Part shown: piece after piece, positions 1 through 8,600 of the stretch
Layout of the letters: the number at the start of each line of letters is the position of its first letter
Position numbering within the stretch: the stretch's first letter is position 1
Assembly (NCBI RefSeq): GCF_900176335.1
Contig: NZ_FWXW01000006.1
Coordinates: 1 to 64,000 of the forward strand
Origin: Papillibacter cinnamivorans DSM 12816
Lineage (GTDB): Bacteria > Bacillota > Clostridia > Oscillospirales > Oscillospiraceae
DNA: 64,000 nt
Reading direction: 5' to 3'
Translations under genes and position numbers: made by a program
Notes under the pieces: model-generated
Seen by the model: only the letters and a program-made list of their open reading frames with translations
What the model was told of the DNA's origin: nothing
The model's database searches: none

Positions 1-253
1 CGTACCCGTATAGCCGGGCATCCAGGTATTTTCCGCCCCTTGGCCGATGCTTTCTGGCTTGATACATCTTTTGTGCATTGACGGGCCGATAGAGCGGCGA
101 ATGTCTGTACCATGTGATGTTTCGCTTCAGTTCCCGGCTGACCGTGCCCGGACTTCGCCTTAGTGCCGCGGCCATACGGCGGATACTTTCTTTATTCCGC
201 CACATCCGAAATAGCTTTTTCCGTTCTTCCGGTGTAAGATGGTGGTAGCTCAT
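1..253 (-). CDS. IS30-family transposase, N-terminal part (cut by window edge)
   Basis: The frame reads leftward from the ATG at 253 and is open to the window edge, giving about 84 residues. It begins MSYHHLTPEERKKLFRMW and continues through SIRRMAAALRRSPGTVSREL, then YRPVNAQKMYQARK. This is the N-terminal helix-turn-helix (HTH_38 type) of IS30-family transposases, which binds the element ends. The DDE catalytic domain would lie outside the window. Whether the gene is intact cannot be told from here. Confidence rests on the characteristic TPEER...GTVSREL pattern. Confidence 0.9.
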   Translation of the reverse strand, partial: MSYHHLTPEERKKLFRMWRNKESIRRMAAALRRSPGTVSRELKRNITWYRHSPLYRPVNAQKMYQARKHRPRGGKYLDARLYGY

Positions 254-356
254 ATGGGTCGCCGCCTTTCAGTAGTGGTCTTTTCAACTCCTACTGTATC
301 CCTTTGGCCTCCCTTATGAGCTTTTTTATACTGTTGCACTTGCTATTTTAATCCGC
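1..356 (-). mobile_element. IS30-family insertion sequence, one end
   Basis: About 100 bases separate the transposase start codon from a stretch at 334-356 that contains GTTGCACTTGCTATTTTAA. GTTGCACTT-type termini are common in IS30-family elements of Firmicutes, so the outer end is placed near 356. The other end lies outside the window, so the inverted repeats could not be compared. The sequence just outside, from about 357, is a truncated copy of the dispersed repeat described separately. Confidence 0.6.
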
Positions 357-600
357 CGCGCAGGGAAAAGTGGCCGAAAAAGGTGCGCCAAGAGGCCCAG
401 GCCCCTTGGATTCCCTCGAGAGGGTGCAGCGGCAAGCGCGCCTCCGGAAAAACCCGGCCGCCGCCAGGATGAACCGCACGGACCGCTCAAAAAACAGGAA
501 AACCATTTTTCAGCCCGCCACCGGCCTTCCAAGAACCGTCCTCAGCGGCTCAGAAAGTCTGCTAAAACCTTCTGCTTGCAACGTCGAAGAAGAACCGTAT
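357..600 (-). repeat. Dispersed structured repeat, copy C (diverged, truncated at the IS end)
   Basis: This copy matches the plus-strand reading of copy B (9391-9680). Shared blocks are AGGAAAAGT/GGGAAAAGT, GCCAAGAGG, TTTTTCAGCCCGC and CTGCNAAAAC, in the same order and with similar spacing. The middle is poorly conserved. The GGTAACTTTT arm of hairpin 1 is missing, exactly where the IS30 end begins. Hairpin 2 (around 389-410) pairs fully only in minus-strand RNA, where the single irregular pair becomes G-U. Confidence 0.65.
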
Positions 601-728
601 AACAAACCCGGTACCGATAGAGGGAAATTACACCGGAAACGACATGCGGAAGCATTGAAATCATGAAATGTCCCCTAGACGGAAACTTTCAAAACGAAAA
701 TTCTTTTCAAGCGTCATACAGCGTCATA

Positions 729-1003
729 CAAAGTACATTTTCGCAGACCCCTTGAGCTTCACAATCTAAAACCTAGAAAGCCCCGATCGCGGGCTGAAGA
801 ACAGACCTCCTGCCACAGAGTTGCCCGTGCGTTCGAAACTACCAGTAGTCAATCGCCTGTTAAGAGCGCCCACAGGAACACCCTCCCCCATGGAGATCCA
901 AGAGGTCGGAGCCTATTGGCCTGTTTTTGGTAACTTTTTGCAGAAACAAAAAGTTACCCCCAGCGGGGAGCGTACGCTCCCGTCCAAGCCTTTCGTAATC
1001 AAT
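729..1003 (+). repeat. Dispersed structured repeat, copy A
   Basis: This copy aligns along its whole length with the reverse complement of 9391-9680. Shared blocks include TTTTCGCAG, CCGATCGCGGGCTGAA, CATGGAGATCCAAGAGG and AAGTTACCCCCAGCGGGG. It contains a perfect 12-bp stem (929-940 with 947-958, six-base loop), a second stem with one mismatch (CCAAGAGG/CCTATTGG, about 898-919), a CCCC-AGC-GGGG mini-hairpin and the palindrome GGGAGCGTACGCTCCC. It has no convincing ORF. An RNA role is inferred from structure conservation. Confidence 0.75.
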
Positions 1004-1034
1004 CTTCCATTTTTTCACGGCCAGGAGAAAAATG

Positions 1035-1079
1035 AAAAAGAGCAGTCCGAAAGCCGCCGGCTTTCAGACTGCTCTTTTT
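1035..1079 (-). terminator. Rho-independent terminator of the flavoprotein gene
   Basis: The arms AAAAAGAGCAGTC and GACTGCTCTTTTT pair perfectly around a second inner stem (GAAAGCC/GGCTTTC). Read on the minus strand, the hairpin lies 8 bases after the stop codon of the flavoprotein gene and ends in a run of T. It could work in both directions. Confidence 0.9.
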
Positions 1080-1086
1080 CTGTTAT

Positions 1087-1722
1087 TCAGCGGATGAGAT
1101 TGGTGTATTTTCGCTTTTCGGCGGGAGGCTCTTCCACCGTGCCTTTCCCGTGTTCCATGAGCTTTATCAGCCAGGCCATGTTCCGCGCCAGGGTTCTGGC
1201 GGCCTGGATTCCCTCCTCGTCGCCCTCCGCCTCGCCGGGACGGAGCCCGAAAATCAGGGGCAGGGCGGCGGCGGGGGCGAGAACCATTTCGCCGGCAAGG
1301 CAGTACCGGTTGAGCTCATCCAGCGCCGCGACGCCGCCGATGCGGCGGACGGAAACCAGGGCGCCGCCCACCTTGCGGCGAAATAGCATGCCGCCGTTCT
1401 GGGCGGCGTAGAACGCCCGGTCCAAAAAGCAGCGCATGGCTCCTGCCGGCGAGCTGTAATACACAGGGGCCCCCAGGATCACGCCGTCGGCCCGGCTGAT
1501 TTTTTCGATCCAGCCGTTGACGCCGTCGTCGGGGAGAACGCATTTTCCGTCCCGGTTTTTTGCACAGCCGTTGCAGGCGGTGCAGCCGCGGATGGGGAGA
1601 TGGCCCATGTGAATGGTTTCCGTTTCGATTCCCGCGTTTTTCAGTTCCTCGGCGCACAGGCTCAAGGCGAAGGCGGTGTTGCCCTGGGGACGGGGACTGC
1701 CGTTGAAGATGACCACTTTCAT
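1087..1722 (-). CDS. Iron-sulfur flavoprotein / NADPH-dependent FMN reductase-like protein
   Basis: A 211-residue flavodoxin-fold protein. The FMN phosphate loop is GSPRPQGNT (residues 8-16). A compact C47-x2-C50-x2-C53-x7-C61 cluster follows, the pattern of iron-sulfur flavoproteins (Isf family) that carry a 4Fe-4S cluster next to FMN. The segment GAPVYYSSPAGAMRCFLDR near residue 85 is the conserved FMN-contact region. Such proteins are cytoplasmic electron carriers or quinone/redox-stress reductases in anaerobes; the substrate cannot be told from sequence. The start is supported by GAAAGGGGTAACGAC just upstream. It stands alone, with a terminator right after it. Confidence 0.88.
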   Translation of the reverse strand: MKVVIFNGSPRPQGNTAFALSLCAEELKNAGIETETIHMGHLPIRGCTACNGCAKNRDGKCVLPDDGVNGWIEKISRADGVILGAPVYYSSPAGAMRCFLDRAFYAAQNGGMLFRRKVGGALVSVRRIGGVAALDELNRYCLAGEMVLAPAAALPLIFGLRPGEAEGDEEGIQAARTLARNMAWLIKLMEHGKGTVEEPPAEKRKYTNLIR

Positions 1723-1800
1723 GTCGTTACCCCTTTCCTATTGAGCGGATTTTGGTTCTTCAGAAAACCGTGCAGCAGGGGATAAGGCCGGTATGACCTT

Positions 1801-2388
1801 TTACTTTACGATCCCGATGCGGTTGAAGGGAAAAAGCACCATAACAGCATGCCCCAGAATGCACCGTTCATCCACCACGGACAGCTCCATATAGCGGCTG
1901 TCCATACTTTCATTCCGATTGTCCCCCATGACGAAAACGGAGCCTTCGGGGACGGTGATGGAGGAGATATTGTTATATCCCGGCTCCAGCATGCGCCCGT
2001 TTATATACGGTTCGTCCAGCACAACGCCGTCGACGGATACGGTTCCTTGGACGTAGTCGATATCCACCGTCTGTCCGCCCACGGCTATGACGCGTTTGAC
2101 CAGCGCCTCGTCCATAAAGTCAAACCGGGTCAGCACCACAACATCGCCCCGAGCGGGATGATATCCCATGCCGGAAACCCAGAGGCGGTCTCCGCCCCGG
2201 AGGGTGGGAACCATGGAGATGCCCACCACCTCCGTGACCCGCCCTAAAAACGTAAAAACCAGAATGATAAAAATAAGAAGAAGCACAAAGGACTGAAGAA
2301 GCTCATACAACTCGCCGGAGCGGGAAGAGCTCTCCCCCTTCCGGCCGGTTCCCGGCCGATCATACCGGGGGCTCAAGGACGGCTCCAT
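1801..2388 (-). CDS. lepB: Signal peptidase I
   Basis: This 195-residue membrane protease removes signal peptides from secreted proteins. One membrane segment (about residues 30-48) anchors it, leaving the catalytic domain outside. Catalytic Ser58 lies in GISMVPTL, general base Lys98 in LVKRVIAVGG, and the box E-type motif GDNRNESMDSR is near the C terminus. The length is typical for Gram-positive type I peptidases. The start overlaps the 3' end of the upstream YhaN-like gene by 16 bases, so the two are probably cotranscribed and translationally coupled. The N-terminal 25 residues before the membrane segment are charged and probably cytoplasmic. Confidence 0.96.
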   Translation of the reverse strand: MEPSLSPRYDRPGTGRKGESSSRSGELYELLQSFVLLLIFIILVFTFLGRVTEVVGISMVPTLRGGDRLWVSGMGYHPARGDVVVLTRFDFMDEALVKRVIAVGGQTVDIDYVQGTVSVDGVVLDEPYINGRMLEPGYNNISSITVPEGSVFVMGDNRNESMDSRYMELSVVDERCILGHAVMVLFPFNRIGIVK

Positions 2389-4643
2389 TCTGTGAGGCGG
2401 AGAATGTGAACTCCGCTGCGGTTTTCCATGGCGGCGGCCTCCCGAGAATGGCAGGTAAAGAGAACCACCTGCCGATTTTTCGCTTCCTCCAGCAGACAGT
2501 CCAGCGCATATCCCATGCGCCTGTCGTCAAAATTCGCCAGCGCGTCGTCCATGAGAAGCGGCGCTTTTTTTTCGGAGGGAAGCACCAGGGCGCTCACGGC
2601 CAGACGCAGGGCAAGATAAAGCTGATCCAAAGTCCCCTGGCTCAGGCTGAGGGCGCTTCTGGTCTGCGCCTCCCCGGTTTCGACGGCGGCAGCAGAAAAA
2701 TCCTTGTCAAAATACAGCCTGTCGTATTTTCCCCCGGTGAGCATCCCCATGATTTTTCCCGCCTTTTCGTTGAGCGGAGGAGAAAAACGGGCTCTTAAAA
2801 GCCCATTGGCTTCCTCCATGCCGGTCAAAGCCAAAGAGATGGCGTCATATTCGGTCAGCAGGCGCTCCCCGCGCCCATTCAGAGCATCTCTTTCCGCCTC
2901 CAGAGCGGCGGGATCGCCGACGGCCTGCAGGCGGCCCTGGGCCGAGGCAAGGGAGACGGTGAGGCGGCGGATCTCCGTTTCCGCTTCCGCAAAAGAGGCT
3001 TCCACCGCTTCCCGGCTTATCTCCGGCGGCGCCGGGTCGTCTCCGGGAGGAGGAGCGTCGGATGGAAGAGAAGATTTCAAGGCTTCATAAACCATCCCGG
3101 CGTTTTTCAAAGCGACAGAGGCCGCTTCCAGCCGGTCCCAGCCGTCCAGAGCGGCGGCGACGGCCAGCTCGGCGGCTTCGTCGGAGTCCGCGGACGGGTC
3201 CAGACGCCGGATACCGCCCATGATGTCCTTTCGTTTTTCCGAGTATTGCGCCGTCAGGGAGGCGCAATTGGATTCCAGCTGCTTTTCCATGACGCGGCGC
3301 TGCTCTAAAAGGGCGAAATCTTCCCGATAGCGGGCGGCCTGCTCCAGAAAGAGGGAAGAGTCTGCTGCGGAATACCTGTGCACGAGCAGTATCATGGCGG
3401 ATTTTGCCCGGAGCTGCTCGGTTTTCCCCAGCCATAGGAGAAGAAGGTCGCCACCCGCCAAAAGAGCCAGGGGAACGGCCGGCATCCAGAAAGACAAACT
3501 GCCGGAGAGAGCCATATAGACCGACACGGCGGAGACCGCAAGCAAAGCGACGCTCCAGAGAAAAAGGGGTATTTTTCCGAAAGAGGCGCGTTTCTGCCAG
3601 TGGGCGTATTCCCGGAGATCCGCCTGGGCGGCTTCCCAGGCTGCGTCGGGGCCCATCCCGGCAAAGGGAGAGGCGTTTACCCGCTCCTCCGCGTCGGCCA
3701 GGTCCAAGCTGGCGGCGGCAAGCATTTTTTCAACCTCCGAAAGAGACGCGCGAAGGGCTCCCAGGCCGGAAAGCGCCCGCCGGAGTTCCAGAAGCTGCTC
3801 CCGGGAAAAGGCCGCCGCCCCGCCCAAATTCCGTTTCAGATCGGCAAGATGCGAGGCCGCCTCGTCCCGTTCGGTTTCCGCCCGGGAAAGACGGACCCAG
3901 TTCCCGCGGGCATCCAGGCGCCGGTAAGCATCCCGCGCCGACGCCAAAGACTCCCGCTTTCGGATCCACTCCTCCAGAGCGGCCCGATCCTGGGCCGCCT
4001 GGGCGTTGATGCGGTACATGCCGTCGATGGCCCCGCCGAGTCTTTCCAGCTCGGCTTCCAGCCTGGGAAGAAGGCCGGTTTTGTTGAAACGCCGCTTCCG
4101 CTGCCAGTCCCGGAGCCTTCCGTTTACCTCGGTGTAGGAAGATGTCTCCTCTCCGGTGGATACCAAAGCCAGGATCCGCCGCTCCAGTTCCACATGATGA
4201 TCCACAGAAAGCCCCGACTGCCGGATGAGCGCGCTGCGCTCGTAGACCTCCCGGGGCACTCCCAGCAGCCACTGGCCCGCGTTTTCCGCCGTCAGTCCGG
4301 GAACGGAGTCGGCCGTTCCGGTGTATCGGGCGGAAAACTGCCCCATGGGAGAGTTGGAGCGCAGGGTGCGGCGCTCTATGGTGATGTCCCTTCCGGATAC
4401 CGAGCATTCAAGAACTCCCTGCATGGGAGCGCCGCTCCAGGGAGCGTACCGGTTTTTATCCGCCAATTGTTCCTTTTTGTCCCGGCTGCGGGTGTCCAGG
4501 CCGTAAAGCATGGCGAAAAGAAAGGAAAGCCAGGTGGATTTTCCCGCCTCGTTGGGAGCCTCAATGATGTTCAGGCCCTCCCGCAGCTCAAGGGAAGCGT
4601 CCCGCAGCTTTCCGAAAGAGGCGCTCAGTCGTTTCAGAATCAT
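2373..4643 (-). CDS. YhaN/SbcC-like SMC-type ATPase with internal membrane hairpin
   Basis: The 756-residue protein has a Rad50/SbcC architecture. The N-terminal Walker A is APNEAGKSTW (residues 29-38), followed by long coiled-coil arms, an ABC-type signature LSLSQGTLDQLYLALRLAV and Walker B LLMDDALANFDD near the C terminus. Between the arms, around residues 355-405, is a strongly hydrophobic stretch long enough for two membrane helices, as in Bacillus YhaN rather than classical SbcC. With the overlapping metallophosphoesterase upstream it probably forms an ATP-driven nuclease complex on DNA ends. I chose the ATG at 4643, which overlaps the upstream stop as ATGA and starts the conserved MILKRL strand; the longer frame upstream is spurious. 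Confidence 0.9.
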   Translation of the reverse strand: MILKRLSASFGKLRDASLELREGLNIIEAPNEAGKSTWLSFLFAMLYGLDTRSRDKKEQLADKNRYAPWSGAPMQGVLECSVSGRDITIERRTLRSNSPMGQFSARYTGTADSVPGLTAENAGQWLLGVPREVYERSALIRQSGLSVDHHVELERRILALVSTGEETSSYTEVNGRLRDWQRKRRFNKTGLLPRLEAELERLGGAIDGMYRINAQAAQDRAALEEWIRKRESLASARDAYRRLDARGNWVRLSRAETERDEAASHLADLKRNLGGAAAFSREQLLELRRALSGLGALRASLSEVEKMLAAASLDLADAEERVNASPFAGMGPDAAWEAAQADLREYAHWQKRASFGKIPLFLWSVALLAVSAVSVYMALSGSLSFWMPAVPLALLAGGDLLLLWLGKTEQLRAKSAMILLVHRYSAADSSLFLEQAARYREDFALLEQRRVMEKQLESNCASLTAQYSEKRKDIMGGIRRLDPSADSDEAAELAVAAALDGWDRLEAASVALKNAGMVYEALKSSLPSDAPPPGDDPAPPEISREAVEASFAEAETEIRRLTVSLASAQGRLQAVGDPAALEAERDALNGRGERLLTEYDAISLALTGMEEANGLLRARFSPPLNEKAGKIMGMLTGGKYDRLYFDKDFSAAAVETGEAQTRSALSLSQGTLDQLYLALRLAVSALVLPSEKKAPLLMDDALANFDDRRMGYALDCLLEEAKNRQVVLFTCHSREAAAMENRSGVHILRLTEWSRP

Positions 4644-5734
4644 AGGGGCTCCTCCCTGTTGTCCAGAGCGGCGAGGCCGAAGCGTACGGCCAGCGCCAGC
4701 TTTTCCCTTTCCTCTTCCCCTGCCGCGTCCATTTTTTCCCGCATCCGGCGGAGAAACAGCCCGCGCAGCGTGTCCTCTCCGGCCTGTTCCCATATGTACC
4801 GGCGCACGGAGGTGGAATCCCGGAGCGTCACGCTGAAGAACCTGTCTTTTACGAGAGCCGTAAGGGCGACCAGGTTCAGATCCTCGGCGGCGGACTCCCC
4901 TGTGAGGATAATCCTGTAGATGTCGTTTTCCGCGGAGGTGGGAAGAACGGCAAGGAGAGCTTTTGCCGGGTCGGAGCTTTCCGTCAGATCCACCTTCAGA
5001 ATTTCATAGCGCCGCTTGGCGATGGGATAAAACCGAAGCCGGACGGTATCGTCTATTTCACCCACAAGAACGCCCTTTTCCCCCAATTCGTCGAACCCGC
5101 GGCCTTCCGGGCAGCCGGAATAGGCATACCGGGTGGAACCCGCCTTCTGAACGCCGCCGAAGGCATGCTTATGGCCCAGGGCGAGATAAGCAAGACCGCT
5201 GGAGGCAATATCCGATTCGGATATGGGATTGTAACGGGGGTCCGCCGCGCCCAAATCTCCGTGAAGCACCATAAGATTTGTAAGACCGTCTTTGGCGGCG
5301 GAAAAGCCGGAGAGCAGCGAGCTGGAGCACAAAGGGGAGGTAAAACCGGCCCCGTACACGGCGCAGCCCAGCTCCGGCAATATAACCCGTTCCACGACGC
5401 CCGACCTGAAGATATGGACGTTCTCCGGCCAGCGGACGGTCCCGTAAGGAGAGCCGGGAGAGTAATAATCGTGGTTTCCCGGGGCGATAAAAATTTTGGC
5501 CCCGATCCGGCCGAATACGCGGACCATAGCCTCGGTGGTCTCGTAAAAAACGGTGCCGCAGTCGAAGAGGTCCCCTGCCAGAAGCAGCAGATCCGCCCGG
5601 GTTTCCCGGGCAAGATCGTACAGACGGTCCAGAAGCTCCCGGCCTTCTTTCCGGCGGAGGACCGCCTGTTCCGGTGAAAGAGCGTCGTAAGGACTGTCCA
5701 GATGAAAATCGGCCGCGTGAATCAATCGAATCAT
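4640..5734 (-). CDS. SbcD/YhaO-like metallophosphoesterase (DNA repair exonuclease)
   Basis: A 364-residue calcineurin-like phosphoesterase with all expected metal-binding blocks: HAADFHLD (residues 6-13), LLLAGDLFD, IAPGNHDYY, VLHGDLG and ALGHKHA. This is the Mre11/SbcD/YhaO arrangement, followed by a C-terminal capping domain. Mre11-type nucleases act as manganese-dependent DNA exo/endonucleases driven by a Rad50-type partner, and the next gene encodes exactly such a partner with a 4-base ATGA overlap. The start at 5734 has GGAGCGGGC directly upstream. The link to DNA-end repair is inference from family and context. Confidence 0.92.
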   Translation of the reverse strand: MIRLIHAADFHLDSPYDALSPEQAVLRRKEGRELLDRLYDLARETRADLLLLAGDLFDCGTVFYETTEAMVRVFGRIGAKIFIAPGNHDYYSPGSPYGTVRWPENVHIFRSGVVERVILPELGCAVYGAGFTSPLCSSSLLSGFSAAKDGLTNLMVLHGDLGAADPRYNPISESDIASSGLAYLALGHKHAFGGVQKAGSTRYAYSGCPEGRGFDELGEKGVLVGEIDDTVRLRFYPIAKRRYEILKVDLTESSDPAKALLAVLPTSAENDIYRIILTGESAAEDLNLVALTALVKDRFFSVTLRDSTSVRRYIWEQAGEDTLRGLFLRRMREKMDAAGEEEREKLALAVRFGLAALDNREEPL

Positions 5735-5857
5735 GCCCGCTCCAAAAACCGCGGCAGGGAAGAGGAAACCCTTCCGCTTCCGCCGCGGCGGCCGCCCTTC
5801 CGGCTGCGGCTTGCCGTTTTATCCCCGGCGGCGCCAGCGCGCCTCCGGAGGCCGGTG

Positions 5858-6631
5858 TCAGAGAATCCGGAGCCGTTCCACGCCGGAGCAGAGCCCGGTA
5901 TCGGTGTCCAGTTCAAAGATGGCGCACTCCATCTTGTAATCTCCCGGGGCGGTTTCATACCTTCCCGTGGGGTTTCCCAAAAAGGTGTCCACGGACTGGT
6001 CGACGCGGATGCCCAGAACGGACTCCACGGGGCCGGTCATCCCCAAGTCGGTGATGTATCCCGTCCCCTTGGGCAGGACTCTCTCGTCGGCGGTCTGGAC
6101 GTGAGTGTGGGTCCCGAAGAGGACGGAAACCCGCCCGTCCAGGTAATATGCCATGGCGAGTTTTTCGCTGGTGGCCTCGGCGTGAAAGTCCACGACGGTG
6201 AAGTCCGCCGTGTCCTGGGCCAGGATGCGGTTTATTTCCAGAAACGGATTGTCGGGGCCGAAGTCCATGCCCAGGCGGCCGATGAGATTGACCACGCGAA
6301 GACGCAGTTTACCCGTGTCGTAAATTCCCCAGCCTCGTCCGGGATTCTGGGGAGGATAGTTGGCGGGGCGGAAGATGTACGGGTTTTCGTCCAGGAAGCG
6401 GACGATCTCCCGGCGGTTCCAGGTGTGGTTTCCCAACGTGATGAGATCCGCTCCGGCCTGAAACAGCTCCTCCGCCTGGCGGGGCGTGATCCCTACGCCG
6501 GAGGCGTTTTCGCCGTTCACAACGGTGATTTCGATATTTTTAAGCTTTTTTAACGGACGCAGGCGCTGGCCGAGAAAGGCGATGCCCCTGTCGCCCACCA
6601 CGTCGCCCACGGCCAAGAGATTCATTTTCAC
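5858..6631 (-). CDS. ymdB: YmdB-family metallophosphoesterase (TIGR00282 type)
   Basis: The 257-residue protein has the family's sequence blocks AVGDVVGDRG, VNGENASGVGITP, LGNHTWNRREI, DFHAEATSEK and GTHTHVQTADE, which supply the dinuclear metal ligands. In Bacillus subtilis YmdB is a phosphodiesterase acting on cyclic nucleotides and affects biofilm and motility gene expression; that function is known for the family, not shown here. I prefer the GTG at 6631 because AGGAG lies 7 bases upstream; an ATG two codons later is the alternative. It lies just downstream of rny, the same neighbourhood as in Bacillus (ymdA-ymdB), but a terminator separates them. Confidence 0.92.
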   Translation of the reverse strand: MKMNLLAVGDVVGDRGIAFLGQRLRPLKKLKNIEITVVNGENASGVGITPRQAEELFQAGADLITLGNHTWNRREIVRFLDENPYIFRPANYPPQNPGRGWGIYDTGKLRLRVVNLIGRLGMDFGPDNPFLEINRILAQDTADFTVVDFHAEATSEKLAMAYYLDGRVSVLFGTHTHVQTADERVLPKGTGYITDLGMTGPVESVLGIRVDQSVDTFLGNPTGRYETAPGDYKMECAIFELDTDTGLCSGVERLRIL

Positions 6632-6764
6632 GGCAATGCTCCTTTGCATCCTTCCGATTTAAGATGCCGGATTACGAAATGCGTTTCCGCGGCGGGATTT
6701 CTCCGAAAGGCCAAGGCCTCCGAAAGACCGGAAAAGGCCGACAGGCCCTGGCCCGGGATAAAAT

Positions 6765-6802
6765 AAAAAGATCGGACAAAGTTATTATACCCTGTCCGAT
6801 CT
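6765..6802 (-). terminator. Rho-independent terminator of rny
   Basis: AGATCGGACA (6770-6779) pairs with TGTCCGATCT (6793-6802). On the minus strand the hairpin lies 12 bases after the rny stop and is followed by TTTTTATTTT. It partly insulates rny from ymdB. Confidence 0.9.
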
Positions 6803-6814
6803 GTTGATGCAAAG

Positions 6815-8362
6815 TTATTTTGCGTATTCGATGACCTTGGTTTCCCGGAGGACATGCACCTTGATCTGCCCCGGATAATCCAGTTCGCTCTCTATCTTTT
6901 TGGCGATGTCCCGGGCGAGGAGGATCATGTTGTCCTCGGAGATCTCCTCGGGCTTTACCATGATGCGAACTTCCCGGCCGGCCTGAATGGCGAAGGATTT
7001 TTCCACTCCCGCGAAGCTCCCGGTGAGCTCCTCCAGCTTTTCCAGGCGCTTGATATAGTTCTCCAGGTTCTCCCTGCGGGCGCCGGGCCGGGCCGCGGAA
7101 ACCGCGTCGGCCGCCTGAACAAGACAGGCGATGATGGTCTGGGGTTCCACATCGCCGTGGTGCGCGTGAATGGCATGTACGACCTCGTTGGATTCCCTGT
7201 ATTTTTTGGCAAGCTCCACGCCGATGGTGACGTGTGAACCTTCCATCTCGTGATCCACTGCTTTGCCCAGGTCGTGCAGAAGACCCGCGCGCTTGGCAAG
7301 GGTGATGTCCGCTCCCACTTCGGCTGCGAGAAGCCCCGCGACGTGGGCCACCTCGATAGAATGATTGAGGACGTTCTGACCGTAGCTGGTGCGGTATCTC
7401 TGGCGGCCCAGGAGCTTGATGATCTCCGGGTGCAGGCCGTGAATTCCGGTTTCAAAGGTGGCCCTTTCACCCTCGGCCTTGATGGTTGCGTCCACCTCGC
7501 GGCGGGCTTTTTCCACCATTTCCTCAATACGGGCCGGATGAATCCGCCCGTCGGTGATGAGCTTTTCCAGAGCGATGCGGGCGATTTCGCGGCGGACGGG
7601 ATCGAAGCAGGAAATCGTGATGGCTTCCGGCGTATCGTCGATGATGAGGTCGACTCCTGTCAGGGTCTCCAGAGTACGAATGTTGCGGCCCTCGCGGCCG
7701 ATGATACGGCCCTTCATCTCGTCGTTGGGTAGGGGAACGACGGAGACGGTGACCTCGGCCACATGGTCCGCGGCGCAGCGCTGAATGGCCAGAGAAATGA
7801 TTTCTCTTGCCTTGCTGTCCGATTCTTCCTTGAAACGGGTCTCGATCTCTTTGATCTTCATGGCCATTTCATGGGTTACTTCGGATTCCAGCTGATGGAT
7901 CAGATAATTTTTGGCGTCTTCGATGGTGAGCCCTGAAATTCTTTCCAGGAGATCCAGCTGATTTTGTTTGATGCCCCGGATTTCGGCCTGCAGCTGTTCC
8001 ACCTCGCTGGTTTTTGCAGAAAGGACCTCGTCCTTCTTTTCGATCATGTCCGTCTTGCGGTCGAGGGATTCTTCCTTTTGCTGCAGACGGCGCTCCTGCT
8101 TCTGCAGATCCGCGCGCCGCTCCTTGACTTCCTTTTCATGTTCGGTGCGGGCTTTCAGGATTTCCTCCTTGGCTTCCAGCAGCACTTCCCGCTTTTTGTT
8201 TTCCGCGCTCTTGATGGACTCATTAATAATGCGCTTGGCTTCTTCTTCGGCGCTGGAGATTTCCTTTTCGGAAACGGTTTTCCTGTAATGTATGCCCAAG
8301 GGGAAGAAAACCAGCGCAGAAACCACAAACGCAATTACTCCTACAATAACATAGTGCAGCAT
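6815..8362 (-). CDS. rny: Ribonuclease Y
   Basis: This 515-residue endoribonuclease starts mRNA decay at the membrane. Domains in order: an N-terminal membrane helix (about residues 3-22), a long charged coiled coil (about 30-200), a KH RNA-binding domain with [10 protein letters not shown], and an HD phosphohydrolase domain with [17 protein letters not shown] as metal site. Length and order match Bacillus RNase Y. The absence of RNase E-like features in the neighbourhood fits a Firmicutes RNA-decay system. It is transcribed as its own unit, with a terminator 12 bases downstream. Confidence 0.98.
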   Translation of the reverse strand: MLHYVIVGVIAFVVSALVFFPLGIHYRKTVSEKEISSAEEEAKRIINESIKSAENKKREVLLEAKEEILKARTEHEKEVKERRADLQKQERRLQQKEESLDRKTDMIEKKDEVLSAKTSEVEQLQAEIRGIKQNQLDLLERISGLTIEDAKNYLIHQLESEVTHEMAMKIKEIETRFKEESDSKAREIISLAIQRCAADHVAEVTVSVVPLPNDEMKGRIIGREGRNIRTLETLTGVDLIIDDTPEAITISCFDPVRREIARIALEKLITDGRIHPARIEEMVEKARREVDATIKAEGERATFETGIHGLHPEIIKLLGRQRYRTSYGQNVLNHSIEVAHVAGLLAAEVGADITLAKRAGLLHDLGKAVDHEMEGSHVTIGVELAKKYRESNEVVHAIHAHHGDVEPQTIIACLVQAADAVSAARPGARRENLENYIKRLEKLEELTGSFAGVEKSFAIQAGREVRIMVKPEEISEDNMILLARDIAKKIESELDYPGQIKVHVLRETKVIEYAK

Positions 8363-8543
8363 ATACTCGTGTACACACCTCCATTTCTCGTGATTGTTTA
8401 TCGATAAAAAACCGAAATACAGTACAAACAGAAATTCATTTCAGGAAATTCCCCCAACAAATTTCCCCCCATAATTCTTTTTCTATTTTAGAGCCAGTGT
8501 GTTCCACTGTCAAGAAAATTCGGCGTACAGCGGGCAAAATAGA

Positions 8544-8576
8544 GGCACAGCCCGCCAAAATACGGCAAGCTGTGCC
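8544..8576 (-). terminator. Probable terminator of sleB
   Basis: GGCACAGC (8544-8551) pairs with GCTGTGCC (8569-8576), with some pairing inside the loop. On the minus strand it follows the sleB stop by 25 bases and leads into TCTATTTTG, a weak T run. A role as terminator is likely but less certain than for the others. Confidence 0.6.
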
Positions 8577-8600
8577 GAAAATCCAGGGAAAACTGCAGTT

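Larger units (their letters stand above)
254..1086. other. Gene-free interval holding the IS end and two repeat copies
   Basis: Between the transposase start and the 3' end of the flavoprotein gene I see no credible coding sequence. Open frames here have no ribosome binding site and run through the repeats. The interval holds the IS end, repeat copy C (357-600, minus orientation), repeat copy A (729-1003, plus orientation) and a terminator (1035-1079). A short tandem duplication, GCGTCATACA twice at 711-730, sits between the two repeat copies. Confidence 0.7.

Noticed and set aside
370-666. 98-codon ORF inside repeat copy C
   Set aside because: No ribosome binding site, not conserved in the other copies, and the repeat is better explained by its hairpins.
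711-730. Tandem GCGTCATACA duplication as a possible target-site or regulatory repeat
   Set aside because: Only two units, no related feature nearby; probably a slippage product.
3600-4919. 439-codon open frame on the plus strand
   Set aside because: Antisense to the YhaN-like gene.
6628-6855. 75-codon ORF between ymdB and rny on the minus strand
   Set aside because: Runs through the rny terminator and overlaps both genes without a binding site.
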